Shown here in pieces: positions 45,459 through 57,944 of a stretch of 64,000 nucleotides of DNA (within the stretch, counting starts at the first letter, position 1; each line of letters begins with the position of its first letter). The position numbers were made by a program, and so were the translations under genes. The DNA comes from Diospyros lotus. Its lineage: Eukaryota; Streptophyta; Magnoliopsida; Ericales; Ebenaceae. The notes under the pieces are model-generated. The model was given only the letters and a program-made list of their open reading frames with translations, ran no database searches and had not been told where the DNA came from. Location of the stretch: assembly GCF_014633365.1 (NCBI RefSeq), contig NC_068349.1, positions 20,970,753-21,034,752 on the forward strand, read 5' to 3'.

Positions 45459-46500
45459 TTTATTGGTAATGTGGAGTTATTATGATTAGTAAATGTGCTC
45501 TTATTGTGATGAAATGTACAAAATAATACGATATAGATTATATGTTCTACAGGGTTCTACTGTTATAGGTGAAGTTTATGTTTCTACTTCTTCTTTATCT
45601 GATACCGATATCACTTAGTTATGGCATATGCATCTTGGACATATGAGTAAAATAGGTGTGGCTGAATTCAGTAAAAGAGGACTTCTTGAAGGGCAAAGTA
45701 TTGGAAAACTAGAGTTTTGTGAGCATTGAATCTTTGGTAAGCAAAAATGGATCAGATTTAATAAAGGCACTCACAATACAAAATTTATATTGGACTATGT
45801 CTATTATGATCTCTGGGCTTCGGCTGGAGTACCCTTTAAAGATGGTGCCAGATATGTGTGGACTTTCTTTGATGATTTTCCTAGGAAAGTCTAGGTATTT
45901 TTTTTGAAATAGAAGACTGATGTTTTTGCTACTTTCTAACAGTGGAAGACTATGATTGAGAAACAAACTAACAGACATATTAAGTGTCTCTGTACTAATA
46001 GTGGTTTAGAATTTTTTTCACATGAATTTAAGAATTTATGTAGAAATGAAAAAATTCTAAAGTATTTACCAGTTCCAAGTATGCCACAACAAAATGGTGT
46101 AGCCAAGGGGATGAATAGAACCTTAATGGAAAAGGTACGGTGTATGCTATTTAATTCTAATTTATCCAAGTCTTTTTGGGCCAAGGCTTCTTATATGGCA
46201 TGTTTTCTGCCTAATCGGTCTCTTTCATTTGTTATTAATAAACAAAACTCCTGAAGAGTTATGGTTAGGTACTCCTGCAAATTATTCTAATTTAAAATTT
46301 TTTCGATATCCTGCATTTGTTCATGTTGATAATGAAAAATTAGAACCAATGTCTAAATAGTGTCTTTTCCTTGGTTATAAATCTGGTGTTAAGGATTATA
46401 AGTTATGAGATCCAGAAGCATCTAAAGTTATAACTAGTAAAGATGTTATTTTTGATGAAATTGCTTTGGTTTGTGGTTCGTCTGCAAAAGAATCCAACCT
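45459..46500 (+). pseudogene. copia GAG-pre-integrase and integrase (element 3)
   Basis: The reading resumes after the solo LTR. Blocks include [19 protein letters not shown] GAG-pre-integrase, CLCTNSGLEFFS (the second catalytic Asp is replaced by Asn) and PQQNGVAKGMNR (the catalytic Glu is replaced by Lys). Both losses show an inactive integrase irrespective of the frame breaks. Confidence 0.75.
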
Positions 46501-46559
46501 TATAGGTCACCAGAGTTCTAATATTCAGGTGGAGCTTAAAATTGACAAGAATCAAACAT

Positions 46560-47293
46560 CTGAGCCATTGTCATAAGCTCAGATTAAGTCAAGCCCCAAG
46601 TCAAGTCTGAAAGCAAATGCTAGTTCATCAGATCATTGTATTGCTAAGGATAGACCTAGAAGAAATATCAAATCTCCTCAAAGGTATGCTGAAGTTGATT
46701 TTGTTGCCTATGCCTTGAGTGTGGTTGAAGATATTGACTACATTGAAGAGGATTCCACTTATTTTGAATTAGTTAGTTGGGCTGAATATGGGAGATGGAC
46801 TACTGCAATACAAGAAAAGATGAAATCATTACATAAAAACAATACTTGGAAATTGATGAAACTACCTGAGAATAAGAAAACAGTTAAGTGGAAATGGATA
46901 TTCAAGAAGAAATAAGGTACACCAGGAGTTGAAAAAGTGAGGTACAAAGTCAGACTTGTAGCAAAGAAATACAGTTAGTTTCCAAGTGTGGACTTCACAA
47001 ACGTATTTTTTCCAGTTGTAAAACATAGTTCCATCCAAGCGCTCCTTGGTATTGTGGCTATTCAAGTTCTTGAATTTGAACAGTTGGATGTTAAGACAAC
47101 GTTCTAACTTGGGGAACTTGATGAGGATATCTATATGCATCTACCAGAGGGTTTTGAAGTTTCAAGCAAAGAAGATCACGTGTGCTTATTGAATAAGTCT
47201 CTATATAGCCTGAAATAGTCTTCTCGGTAGTGATATAAAAGTTTTGATTCCTTTATGATTAAGCACATTTTTAATAGATGTAGTTATGAAAAT
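46560..47293 (+). pseudogene. copia reverse transcriptase, N-terminal part (element 3)
   Basis: It shows VVEDIDYIEEDSTYFELV, RWTTAIQEKMKSLHKN, KTVKWKWIFKKK and FEQLDVKTTF with the first catalytic Asp. Stops occur repeatedly and the sequence ends before the YVDD motif. Confidence 0.78.
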
Positions 47294-47299
47294 AAAGAG

Positions 47300-49740
47300 T
47301 GCTAGCTCGAAAGGGGTGGCATGGGAGTTCTCTCACATGCACGTCACATGGCATTATTGGCCTTTCATGCATCTCGTAACCTTTCGTGGCTTCTTTTGGC
47401 CTCTCATGGATTGAATGAAAAACCCTTAAGAAAAGAACCACATAAGGGCTATTTATAACCCTTGGCAACAAAACCCTATTTGAAAGGTTTGGGTTGCATG
47501 GCCTTTAAGCCCATGTTTTAAACTCTTCAAAACATGATATTAAGTTTTTCTTTCCATTGTCTTTTTGGGTTTTATGTTTTAACCACTTTAAAACAACCCT
47601 TTTGGGCCTTATGTTTTAAACACTTTAGTGGGCTCGGATTAAATTGCTATTACTTTAAAGGCATTATATTCTTGGTAATGGTTTAAAAGAAAGATGAATA
47701 TTTGGTTATGTATGGTTGGCGTAAAATGAGGATAATTGGAATCGGATAAATCTATGTGTGGGATAAATTTATAAATGTGAATTTAAATGTGAGTATTATA
47801 AATTGTGATTTTTGTGTTTATTTATGAAGAGAATTAAAAGAAGGGATATGAGGGTTATTAGGAAGGATGCATGGGGGTAAAATTGGAAAAGAGAAAATTG
47901 AAAGTTAATTGGAGGGGGGGTAGTCGAAAGAGGCATTTTTGCCTCTTCTCCTTCTTGTCCTTCCTCCTTTCCTTCTCTTTCTCTATCTCCTTCTCTTCAA
48001 TTCTTGAGAGATTGAAGGTTTTGCAAGTCAAGAGTTGGGTTGAAGTTAGGGCATCAAAGGAATATTTAAGGCAATCATCATTCTCTTCTTTCCCATTTTT
48101 TTTAAGATATCCTTTTTATTCATGAAAGGGGAAAACCCTAGTCTTCCTCAAGCCTTCGAAAATAGCCATTGATCCCTTTTTTCGGTTGTGGTTTTTGTCT
48201 TCTTTAGGGTGGGTAGTAAATCCCCAAAGTTTTATGTTAAAAATTTCAAGTTTGGTTAAGAAACATTTTGGCATGATTTTTATGGGTTTTGGGTCTAGAT
48301 CGATCCAAGGAAATCTTGAAAGGGGCATTGTCTCGTGTTTTATTTCGTTGGGAAGTGACAATTTTTTGTTGTGGTCGCCTTACAAGCATTGGGTTTAGCT
48401 GGATATAGGGTTTTGCTTTGAGATTTGGGGGTTTTTCGGTGGAATTTTGTGGTCGGGCGATCTGGTCTCTAGTAAGTCGACTCATGGGTAGCCTAAGTCG
48501 ACTAGTATAAAGTCGACTATAGGGGAGGCCAGTCGACTCATCGTTAGTCGACAAACCTGGCTCATTTAGTCAACTAATTTCGAGTCTTGAATTCCAACTT
48601 GCAGACTAGTCGACTAATCCCTTTGGTTAGTCGACTCAACCTTCTGGATAGTTAACTAATCCCTCAATCTAGCCGACTTAAGGGAGTCTTTAGTCGACTA
48701 AATTGTCCCAATTTTTCTTTTCCTCTTTCAGAATCTTAGTAAGGTGTTTAAAGTCAAATTAAATGGGTTGAGCGTGTTTGGCATTCAATTAGATGTCCGT
48801 ACATCCCTCAATTAGAAGCCTATAAGTCCAATTGGGGTCATGGTTGTTAAAATATGAGTTGAGTATTGGATTGAAAATACCGAACTCCCAAATTGTGATG
48901 CAAGTTTTGTGTGTTTGAGATATTATATTATTGGGGATTAGTGCACTTACTATTTTGCGCAGCGGTGTGACCGCATGGAGGAAATGAAATGGATATCCGA
49001 ACCAAGTCGGTGGCATTTTCCATTTGGGGAGAGCTTAGGCTCTGCATGCCTGACTAGTTGCATCCAGGGTAGGGGTGGACGTAGGTCCATGTGGGGAAAG
49101 GATGAAGGGTATTTGTTGATTCTTGTCGCCATGTGTAAGTGGGTGGATATATATATATGTATATATATACTTAATGGTCAGGTGAATTATTTGGAAAATT
49201 TTAAATCCCCTAACATTCCTAAATCATAAATGGATGGGACATGATAACGCGAATGAAAACTGCAAATAGTATGTTATGAAATGCTTCCTCAATGTCATAT
49301 GTTTATTCATCTTATTGTGGGTCAGTGACTTGTTATGAACCATGAATTGTGGTGCTTATTCCATTGTAATGTTATAGGAGGTATAGATCATATTGTTGCA
49401 TTATTGATGATGTCCTTATTCTCTGATTGTTAATGCCTATTGTTCTATCATTGCTTGTTGAGTCTTGTGGCTCACTTTGTATTCTTCGTCATTTCAGATA
49501 AGGGTAAAGAGAAGGAAAGCGGTGAGTCCAACTGCGGGTGATTTTGGGGAAGTCTAGTGTGTACAAATCCATCCCGGATCGCTAAGCCTGAGAGTAGATT
49601 TTGCCAGGGCTTATGGGTATTGTAGATTTTGGAAGTTTTGTTTTGATGCCCTGGATTTGTATTACCATTTTGTGATGTATTGGGTAGTTAAGCCTTGAAT
49701 AAGATGTATTTTAATGATATGTAGTCAATTTCCCAGTAAG
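47300..49740. mobile_element. LTR-like non-coding block, probably chromovirus LTR fragments
   Basis: No coding domain. A - strand TATA-like TTATAAATAGCCC lies near 47448-47460, while the right half, with a GATAAGGGTAAAGAGAAGG segment near 49498, looks like the 3' part of a + strand gypsy LTR. It may therefore be two pieces. A cluster of GTCGAC palindromes occupies 48476-48698. TG at 47300-47301 adjoins the broken copia frame, but no target duplication was found. Confidence 0.45.
48476..48698. repeat. cluster of dispersed AGTCGACT palindromes
   Basis: Eight exact GTCGAC sites (starting 48476, 48497, 48512, 48532, 48547, 48609, 48630, 48693), mostly in TAGTCGACTAA/TCA context, plus three one-base variants lie in 223 bp, with irregular spacing. 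Confidence 0.9.
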
Positions 49741-50871
49741 GGGCTTTATTTGTTATGGATTTTTATGTCATATTCTCTTATCTTGTTTTACGTACCATTT
49801 CCAAGTGACCTTTTCACGGAACACCTTGGCTAGCGGGTTGCTCCAGGTTATGGGCCTCCACAACTTATGTTGGCAATGACTTTTCTCAAAGGCCATATAC
49901 CAAGAGCTGAGTCTAGTAACCCATCATGGCCTCCAATTAATAGAAGGATCAAGTTGTGATCACTAGCTTGCAGTGGTGGTCTTCCCATGCAATTCAATTC
50001 TTTTATCGGTTTAAAGTGTCTCAATCAAACAAGGATATGGAATGAGTGTCAATCCATTTTTAGTTTAATCATGATGTTCTTTGGTCTCTTGAAATGATGA
50101 CTTCTTTTGGATCAACATTTAGCTGTGCCCACAAACTTCATGTCATCTGTCACAAAAAGGGCCCATGAGACATATCCCCCTTTAACTGGGGTTGATGAAT
50201 CCTATCTTGACCACTCATAGCCTTCACATGCTTCATGGCATACCCAATCATTGCTGCACTCCCACCTCTTATTGAGATGCTTCCATAACAGTGTCAAAGT
50301 ATATGAATCCACATGCAACCCTTATTGAGATGCTTCCATAACAGTGTCAAAGTATATGAATCCACATGCAAGGCACTATGGTGATCTCAAGTCAAAAGAT
50401 CACTTGCATAATTGCCACAAGAGGTTTCCTTAGACACTATATACAAGATCCATTTGGAATCCTCGAGTTAGGTTACTATCTAGTAAACTTGTTCTCTAAC
50501 AAGCATCTATGTACTAACTTAGGCATCCAATGCCCATAGTCTATAAGATCAACTGCCATCTTCCCTAAAGTGATGACATAGTACACACCGATCTCTGTGC
50601 GTCATCAATGTCCCATCTCAATGACACTTTCGACTAAGGACGTTTTAAGGTATACTCTTATGTGTATGAAAGACCTTACAATTAAAGTCACGCTTTAATT
50701 CTTTTCTATACATAGTAACCCTAGGGACTTTGTCTTTAAGCATCCAATATAATCAAATGTAAAAGACAAAGATGTGCCAATTGAATATCATGAACATAAA
50801 ACAAATAGATATATTATTCATTAATATATCATGTACAACTTAACACTTAAGTTGTAGAGCATACACTAACA
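49741..50871 (-). mobile_element. copia-type LTR on the - strand
   Basis: On the - strand it begins TGTTAGTGTATGCTCTACAA, a start shared by several plant copia LTRs, and continues without coding content. The left end is not defined. It contains a 53-bp tandem duplication. No adjoining internal region was recognised, so it may be a solo LTR. Confidence 0.5.
50268..50373. repeat. 53-bp tandem duplication
   Basis: Two adjacent, essentially identical units beginning CTTATTGAGATGCTTCC at 50268 and 50321. Confidence 0.95.
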
Positions 50872-51429
50872 CCTTCCTTTGTTTGATCCATTTTCATCCC
50901 CTCGTGATCCTTAGATTTTTTATTCCATCTTGTACTCAATGTTGTTCACATTTAATTTATTGTTAAACTTTTTCTTTTGATCAATGTATTTTGATGATTA
51001 TGGATATATATATATATATATATATTATGATTGAATGCACATCAAGGTTGTATCTATTGTTGAATGATTTTGAATGAATGTAATTCTTGATCTATGCACT
51101 TCTTTATCCGTGTGAAAAATTCCTTAATGTATCTTATAAATGCCATTCTTGATATCTTGTGCATCTTGTCTCATATTATCATGAGACCAAATTCTTATTA
51201 ACTCAATGCTTAAGGGGAGTTCTCTGTGTAAGGGGGAGTTTTCTAAATTACAATATTGATATTGTAAGTTTCTCTCTCTCTCTATCTCTCTCTCTCTTCA
51301 AATAAGGGAAAGAGCTTGTTCTTTACAACTTACCTTTTTTGATTATGACAAAAAAGGGAGATAGTTATGGCATAATTTTTGTTTGGGTTCTTGACTGCCT
51401 AGAAAAAAAAGGGGGGGGGGGGGGGAGAT
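50872..51429 (+). other. 3' internal end and polypurine tract of a SIRE-like element
   Basis: Non-coding AT-rich sequence with an (AT)n tract at 51004-51027 and a (CT)n tract near 51270-51297. It ends in an A8G15AGA purine run (51403-51428), the typical AAAAGGGGGAGATTG polypurine context of SIRE/Maximus elements, directly before the LTR at 51430. Confidence 0.65.
51411..51425. repeat. G15 homopolymer within polypurine tract
   Basis: Fifteen consecutive G residues; such a run could also reflect sequencing or assembly slippage. Confidence 0.9.
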
Positions 51430-52833
51430 TGTTATTTTGCTTTTGATAAAAAAAAAAAATTATGATGAAAAACTTATTTGGAATTTGAAAATGATTAGTG
51501 AAATTAATTTGTAAAATATCTAAAATGGTTTTGATAATAATGTTGTTCAAATTCTTTATATATTCTATGGATGCCAAAGGATAAAAATCCTAAATGTCCT
51601 TTCAATATTCATAAAATCCTTTGTGGGAGATATTTCATCTTGAAAAACAACATTACAGTATCAAAGAAAAGTTATTTTGAAATCTTATGAATTGTTATAT
51701 GAAATGTGCAAAATTATTTCAAAAATCATACACATATTTTAAAAGTACAAGGCAAAACTATTGACCATGTTAAGGTAATTGTCGATCGTTTTGTATCTTA
51801 GTTTATGGGTTATTGGATCAAGTAAAAATTGCCAACTTTCTTTTTAAAAGTGTCAACCATTCTTAAGCATAAAAGCAAAAATAGTTGACAAATCATGTAA
51901 ATTGTCGACATGAATTTTTCATGCTCTTAGTTGTTTGTATGTGAGTTCAAATTCGGTCGACATTAAATGTATGGTGGCGACTTTCTTTTAAAACTGTCAA
52001 CTTATTGAAAACTACAAAAATTCTATTGAAAATATCGATTCCTTCATTAAAAAAGTAAACCATATGCTTGCATTTTAAATATTTTCAAAGAAACTGTCAA
52101 GCTGTTATTTTGAACTACTAGTCTTTTCATATCTACAAATCTCAAATGGTAGTCGTTTCATATCTGACGATCTTAAATGGCTAGTTTTTCAAGCATTAAA
52201 TGCAGCCCAACGGTTCCATTAACGCCTAATCAATGCTTGGACGACTAGAAGGCTATAAATAGAGATTGAAACTGCCCAAGAATAAGCTAATAAAGAAGTG
52301 CATGTGCTCGAGTGTTTGATTCTACTATTCAAGTGTTTTAAGTTTTTATTTTTCATTCAAAGGTAAGTTGTATCTTTGTAATTCTTATTAATAAACCTTT
52401 GAATTTGTATTATGAGATTCATTGTAAGTAGGAGATTTATTTCTTAAATTCATTCAATTATAATTCATTATTGGATTGCCTAGATTATAAGCTAAAGGGC
52501 CTAGCGATTTTTGATAAGAGGCTTTGTATTTCCTAGTATTGAGACTAGAGATCCTAATGGTTTTTGGTTGGAGGATTTAGTAGATTTAATTATCCAACGA
52601 AATTGTTAGGGGAGTGGAAGTAAGTTGGTGTCGAACTACTATAAATCTTGTGCCTCATTTATTTTTAGCGTTATCTCTTCTAGCATTATTTACTTATTTG
52701 ATCAAATCATTGTTTCATTGTTTTTATAGTTCAATTTTCTCTCAAAATTTGAAAGTTTCAAACATTTTTAAAAGACACTCAATTCACCCATTTCTTGGGT
52801 GTGTGATGAATCCAGTGTGCTATATATATCACA
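51430..52833 (+). repeat. 3' LTR of a SIRE-like element (+ strand)
   Basis: It begins TGTTATTTTGCTTTTG after the polypurine tract and ends near TATATATCACA. The 3' end contains CAATTCACCCATTTCTTGGG, equivalent to the conserved SIRE LTR end seen in reverse at 29455. A TATA box TATAAATAGA is at 52254-52263. The end point is approximate. Confidence 0.65.
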
Positions 52834-54180
52834 ACAAAATGTGAAATGCATTAACTTGGTTTATTAACTCTATGTTTTAATTTTTTTGGTATTCCATCTC
52901 ACGTAGGTTTGATCTAAACTATATTTTGTACAAATCTCCAATTGGTCACCTAATTATAGTTAGTTAAAAGACTAAGAAGAAAATTCATTAAAATTTACGA
53001 GTGTAAATGTAATTTAAAAAATTCCTAAATTTTCAAGGTAATAATGTGCTAGAAAAGTAAGGTGTTACAAAAGAAAAAAAAAATTAGAGAGACAAGACAT
53101 GTCAAAAGAAAGCAGAGATGATGGTGATGGCGATAATAACAGTTCAATCGTTAAAAAACCAAAAAAAGAAAGAGTAGGAGAGAAATTTTTTAAATATAAA
53201 AGTATTTTGGTTATTTATGAATATATAGTTGGGGTTAATTAATGACAAGAGAGAATTAACATAGTATTAAACCTCCAGAGTACTTGCTAGATTTTTTCAA
53301 TTATCTTAAACTTCAAGGATACCATGTGTAATTTTTTCATGAATATATTGGGTTTTAATTTAGCATATATATATATATTATTTTTTTTGTTTGTTAACGT
53401 ACCATCACGAACGCTTCTCATTGTTCAGTCTCATGACATCAGCAGGAGATGTAAATTAGAGAATTCAACGATCAATTCGATCCCTAATCTCGCTGCAAAC
53501 ATGAGGGCGATAAGCGATTTTTAACTTTCAGAATTGCTTTAACTGCTGAACTTTCTCCTCTGCTCAGAACTTGAACACTGAATCTGAGGGCCCAAAAAAT
53601 AACACCTTAGAGTGTACTTTCTTTGCCAGCAGAGTTATGCCCTGAGACATATATACATTGTTTTGTAAATTATAAATGTATATGTATTTTATAATTTTTT
53701 TTATTGTGTATGATTTTTCAAAATGATCAAAAGGATATTCCATACTTATTTTTATTGCATTATTAGTTTTTATTTTTTTAAAAATTCAAAATGGTTGGGG
53801 AAGTGCACCAACCATGTGGCATTGATTCGTAGGCCTACCCCAACATGGACCACCCTAGGGGTCATGCCATAAGACTTATTGGAACGGACACATCTACCGT
53901 GCCTGCCTCCATGATGAATGAATAGGATAATACGTTTAAACTCGCCGTCACGTGACGTGTCCCTCTCGGACGCGGACACGGCCACAGGGTATGTCGGTGT
54001 ACATACATTACATCACATTGTATTAGTTTACCACCTTATAATTAATTTGTATCATTCTCCCTTTTAAAAGGTGACAATTCTTAATTTCTCCATCTATATT
54101 ATATTTAAATAAAGGCTAAATTAGATACACGCCTGTGACTTGTACCGAAGGGTTCCATCTTCAGTACTGATTGCATTCTA
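52834..54180. other. intergenic, G-box/ABRE-like cluster, no gene seen
   Basis: AT-rich sequence without recognised domains. One GC-richer part (53790-53995) includes GTCACGTGACGTGTCC at 53947-53962, a G-box overlapping an ABRE-like ACGTGTC. Confidence 0.5.
53947..53962. promoter_or_regulatory. G-box plus ABRE-like site
   Basis: CACGTGAC and GACGTGTC overlap; both are known bZIP/bHLH binding cores in plant promoters. No supported gene lies downstream, so function is uncertain. Confidence 0.35.
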
Positions 54181-54183
54181 ATA

Positions 54184-54187
<4 letters not shown>

Positions 54188-54226
<39 letters not shown>
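54188..54226. repeat. (AG)n microsatellite
   Basis: About nineteen AG units followed by a G run. Confidence 0.95.
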
Positions 54227-54231
<5 letters not shown>

Positions 54232-56408
54232 AATGAGAAGAAGAATAACAAAGCCAACCCCAAATGGATTCAATTGATCAAAGAAAATAAGAAGATGGAT
54301 CATAGAAGAAATCGAGAAGACCGTTCTAGGTATATATATTCTAGCTTTGGAACAAACCTAAATAGGTCAAAGAAAAACCCATTTGGATTCTATTTCAAGA
54401 AGAAAAATGAACCCAAATGGCATGGGTTTGATCAAAAAAGGATGCTAAAGCCTAAAATGAATCGATTTTTCATTGTTAGAGTAACAATAGATCATTCTCT
54501 TTGTCTTTTCTTGAATGGGGTTTTTTGTTTTCTTTCCCTCCTCTTTCTTTCTCTTTCTGCTAAGTTTTAGAGAACCTATCATAAGTAGATTGTCCATTAA
54601 CGATAAGTTCTTCGACTACTAGAACTCATGGGTTCTAGTCCATAATTATTCTCTTTGTATTTTTTTTATCTTTATTTTATTTAAATTTAATACTTAATTT
54701 ACATAATTTAATTAATACATATGATGCAAAACTATGTCATTTTAACTCGAGATAGACAATGTTAGTTTTTTTTTTTTTTTTTTTGTAAATTGTGTTGTTA
54801 GCTTTAAAATTGACAAAGAGGGCGTTTATATGAAAAATCAAAACCACGCAAACATCCATGACCAATTTTGAAATACAAGGGGTGCCTTTGCAAATGAGTC
54901 AAACCATAAAGGGCGTGTATGCAATTTATCCTCGAGTAAAATACTATGTATATGAACATATATAGTTGGATTTTTTTACATGGATGAGCATCTTATGGTG
55001 TCCATAGATTTAAATAAATCCAAAAATCGAACCAAATCTATTTGGTTTAATTTTGTAACTTGATTTTCTAAAGCCAATAAACATTAATAAAGTGGTGTTT
55101 GATTGAATGGACCATTGTTAAGTTTGGCATGGACAGGAGGAATAGGAATGGAGTTTGCATTCGCAATTTTTGTTTGGCACATAGAGATCTTTGTTGTAAT
55201 ATATATTTTTTTTGATTATGGACGAAAAGGTTTCGTTTTTGAAACTTAACTTTGTTTAGGTATTTGGATTAATATTTTGAAACAGCCGTACGTACGTTCA
55301 TGGTTTTGAACCATATTTATTTTAGACTTATTTTGAAATGTATTTATAAACGTCTCAAAACATACTCTAAATCTTTCCAAACATATGTCAATATATATAT
55401 TATAGAAAAATAATAGAATTCTCTTGAAAAGTTTTTTTATTTGTATTTGTTGTGTCATAAGTAAAAGTTCATTAAAAAATCAGAAGCCCAAAATATCTCT
55501 TTTAGGTTAAAAGGCATAAATTTCGCATAACCGCCCAAGGGGGGTTTCCTACACCAACGCACAAAATAGATAACTCCGACATTCAAAAAATCTGTTCGAA
55601 TATTCCAATAAAGGGATAAAGCAATCATTCATAAAGAATTCTAATTCTAAATAGATTAAGGAAATAACAAGATAGATATTATTTGTAACAATCTTAATTT
55701 TGAATTATTTAATATTACTTCATATCTCTCTATAAATAAATAAACAGACACTCATTCTTAAAAAATGTACGCTTCGAATACTGATTTCGATACAATATTT
55801 ATAATCTTTAATATCTAACTTAAATATCGGAGTGTTTTTTAATCAGTTTATCGTTACATGTCAACGCTTGCCCCAAACAAGTCAATTTCGAAGCAAAGTT
55901 TTGAGACATGGGTCAATGTTTAGAAACATATTTTTCAATGTTTCAAAACATATGATTAAAAAAAAAAAAAATCATCTCTGTCACTTCTTTACCAAAATAT
56001 CGACTATATCTGTTACATATAATGAAGCCGTCGAAGGGGTTAACAGGTGGAGAGTCTCTAATTGCTTACGTGACTCTATTATTGTGGACTATTTAATTAG
56101 TTTTCTCTATTTTGGCTATTTATTATACATTATTTAGTAATTAATTAATTAATTAATTTGTAACGTAACAATTAAGAGTATTAATTGAAGGGAGACACCC
56201 ACAAAGTTGTAGAAAAGAAAACAATAACAGTTACATATATATATTAGAGTTATTTGATGAAATGGTAAATATTCAAATTTATTGACAAATAAATAAATTA
56301 TAACTCATAATAATCATAACTCATTATATATGAATTTCAATGGGTTAAAAGAAAAAAGAGTGTTATTAATGTATTAACAGAATGATCCATTGCATCTAAT
56401 TACTTATT
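54227..56408. other. AT-rich intergenic stretch, no supported gene
   Basis: An open frame of 98 codons (54274-54570) starts soon after the (AG)n tract and is Lys/Arg-rich then hydrophobic; I recognise no domain and it may be chance. Poly-T, poly-A and a TTAATTAATTAATTAA run near 56138 are present. Confidence 0.45.
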
Positions 56409-56461
56409 TATATGTGCGCGGGCGCGCGCGGGCGCACACACACACATATATATATATATAA
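56409..56461. repeat. alternating purine-pyrimidine tract (TG/CG/CA/TA)
   Basis: About 50 bp made of TGTGCGCG, GGCGCGCGCG, GGCGCACACACACACA and (TA)n, nearly all alternating, with Z-DNA potential. Confidence 0.9.
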
Positions 56462-56479
56462 TGAGGTAACAATTTTATA

Positions 56480-57897
56480 TTAATTTAACAAAATGATAAG
56501 AAATAAAACTAACTCAAATTTCTTTATTTTATGAGGAGATCCTAATCTCAACATTAACTAAAGTTGCAACACAGGATTTTGAAGCATCTAAAAAAATAAT
56601 TTTCTAAGTGTTTGGCCTGGAAACTACACAACAATAGAATTTGTAGTGAGAGAATATTGGAGCCAAGGTAGAGCAATGTAGACAACTGGTAGGAGTCTAC
56701 TAGTTGAGATGCGTGTTGAGCAGCTTCAGTCCTCGATGTACTGGTCAGGGCCGTAGGTGGACCTTCGAGGGCACTTTCGGTAGTGAGTTTCTTCATTAGA
56801 TAGCAGTCTCCCAGGGCGTAACTGTGATCACAAGAACAAGTTAGAAGACACGTCGGGATTCCTCACCCACGTGTGCCCTCCGATGCTTAAGTTAGTACAA
56901 ATAGAGAAGTAGTGCAATATACAAGTAAGGCATGCTATCGGGATGGACTTGCATACAAGGTAATCGTACCTTACCCAATCAAAGAAGGTTGATCACGATA
57001 CTGTTACAGGGAACTTGGGATGGACTTGCATGTTAGTAGCAATCGGACAGCTTAAGAGGAATCCCCCCGAAAGGCCGGTCAACCTAGGGGGCCCTCTGGG
57101 AGAATGTGGGCCTCGCAACAAGCTGTCGAAGCAGGGTCTCGACCCTTAAAAGGCCTGCTCAAACGCAACTCTGGGCTTAATAGGAGATGCCTCGAGGTGA
57201 TGCTTACTTGACCACTGTTCCCCTAGGGGACACATTGCACTCCAGGGACGTAAACATACTACATTACATCCTATAAGTATATCACACGTGGGATAATATA
57301 AGCATTATACATATATTATGTAGTGCAAACATAATGTGATATAGGGATCTGAGGGTATATCATAAGAGCACACATGCCATTGCACTATATCACAATCCAT
57401 AGGGCCATCTCTCTGGCCACCACGCTTATACATACTATATATATATATATATGTTAATGGTGGGAAAGAAGACCAAAGAACATGTGAGACGAAGAAGATG
57501 GTGGAAATGAAGCTCGCGGACAACACCTCACATAAATGGCCCTCTCGAAGAGAGGCCTTCCCGAGAGAAAGCTCTCAGCCAAAGGTCTCTCGGAGAGACT
57601 CGCCGAGAAGAGAAGCAGAGAACTTTCGGTGAGAGGTCTCTCTTAGAGACCTCGTCGAAAGTAGCTTACCAAGGGGAGTGTCGTAATGCCTTGTGGAGGC
57701 AATTTCCAGGGAGTTATAGTGGTGAGAGGCTTGCCACCACCTCTGAGAGACGCTGAGAGAGCTGCAGCCATTGCCGAGAGACGTTGCTGCCTCTGAGAGG
57801 GAAGGCTAGCTTCTCGAGAGAGATCATCGAGAGAGTTGTGCCTCTCCGAGAGTGCAGGTCCTTTCAAAGAGGGCCATTACCCTGCCTTCTTCTTTCT

Positions 57898-57944
<47 letters not shown>

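Larger units (their letters stand above)
40863..47299 (+). mobile_element. Tork/Tnt1-like copia element 3, decayed, 3' end lost
   Basis: A sister of element 2 in the same orientation. It has a 5' LTR (40863-41209), primer site, leader, gag, protease, integrase and partial reverse transcriptase, and is interrupted by a solo LTR at 43131-45453. It has far more stops than element 2 and is older. The reverse-transcriptase reading ends at about 47293 just before the YVDD region, where unrelated LTR-like sequence begins, so the 3' half was lost by deletion or a later insertion. Confidence 0.85.

Noticed and set aside
54274..54570. 98-codon open frame after the (AG)n tract
   Set aside because: No recognisable domain, low-complexity Lys/Phe-rich composition, and no supporting splice or homologue; kept only as a note.
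54590..54650. tRNA-like segment with GGGTTCTAGTCCA
   Set aside because: A T-arm-like string is present, but I could not pair an acceptor stem or D arm.
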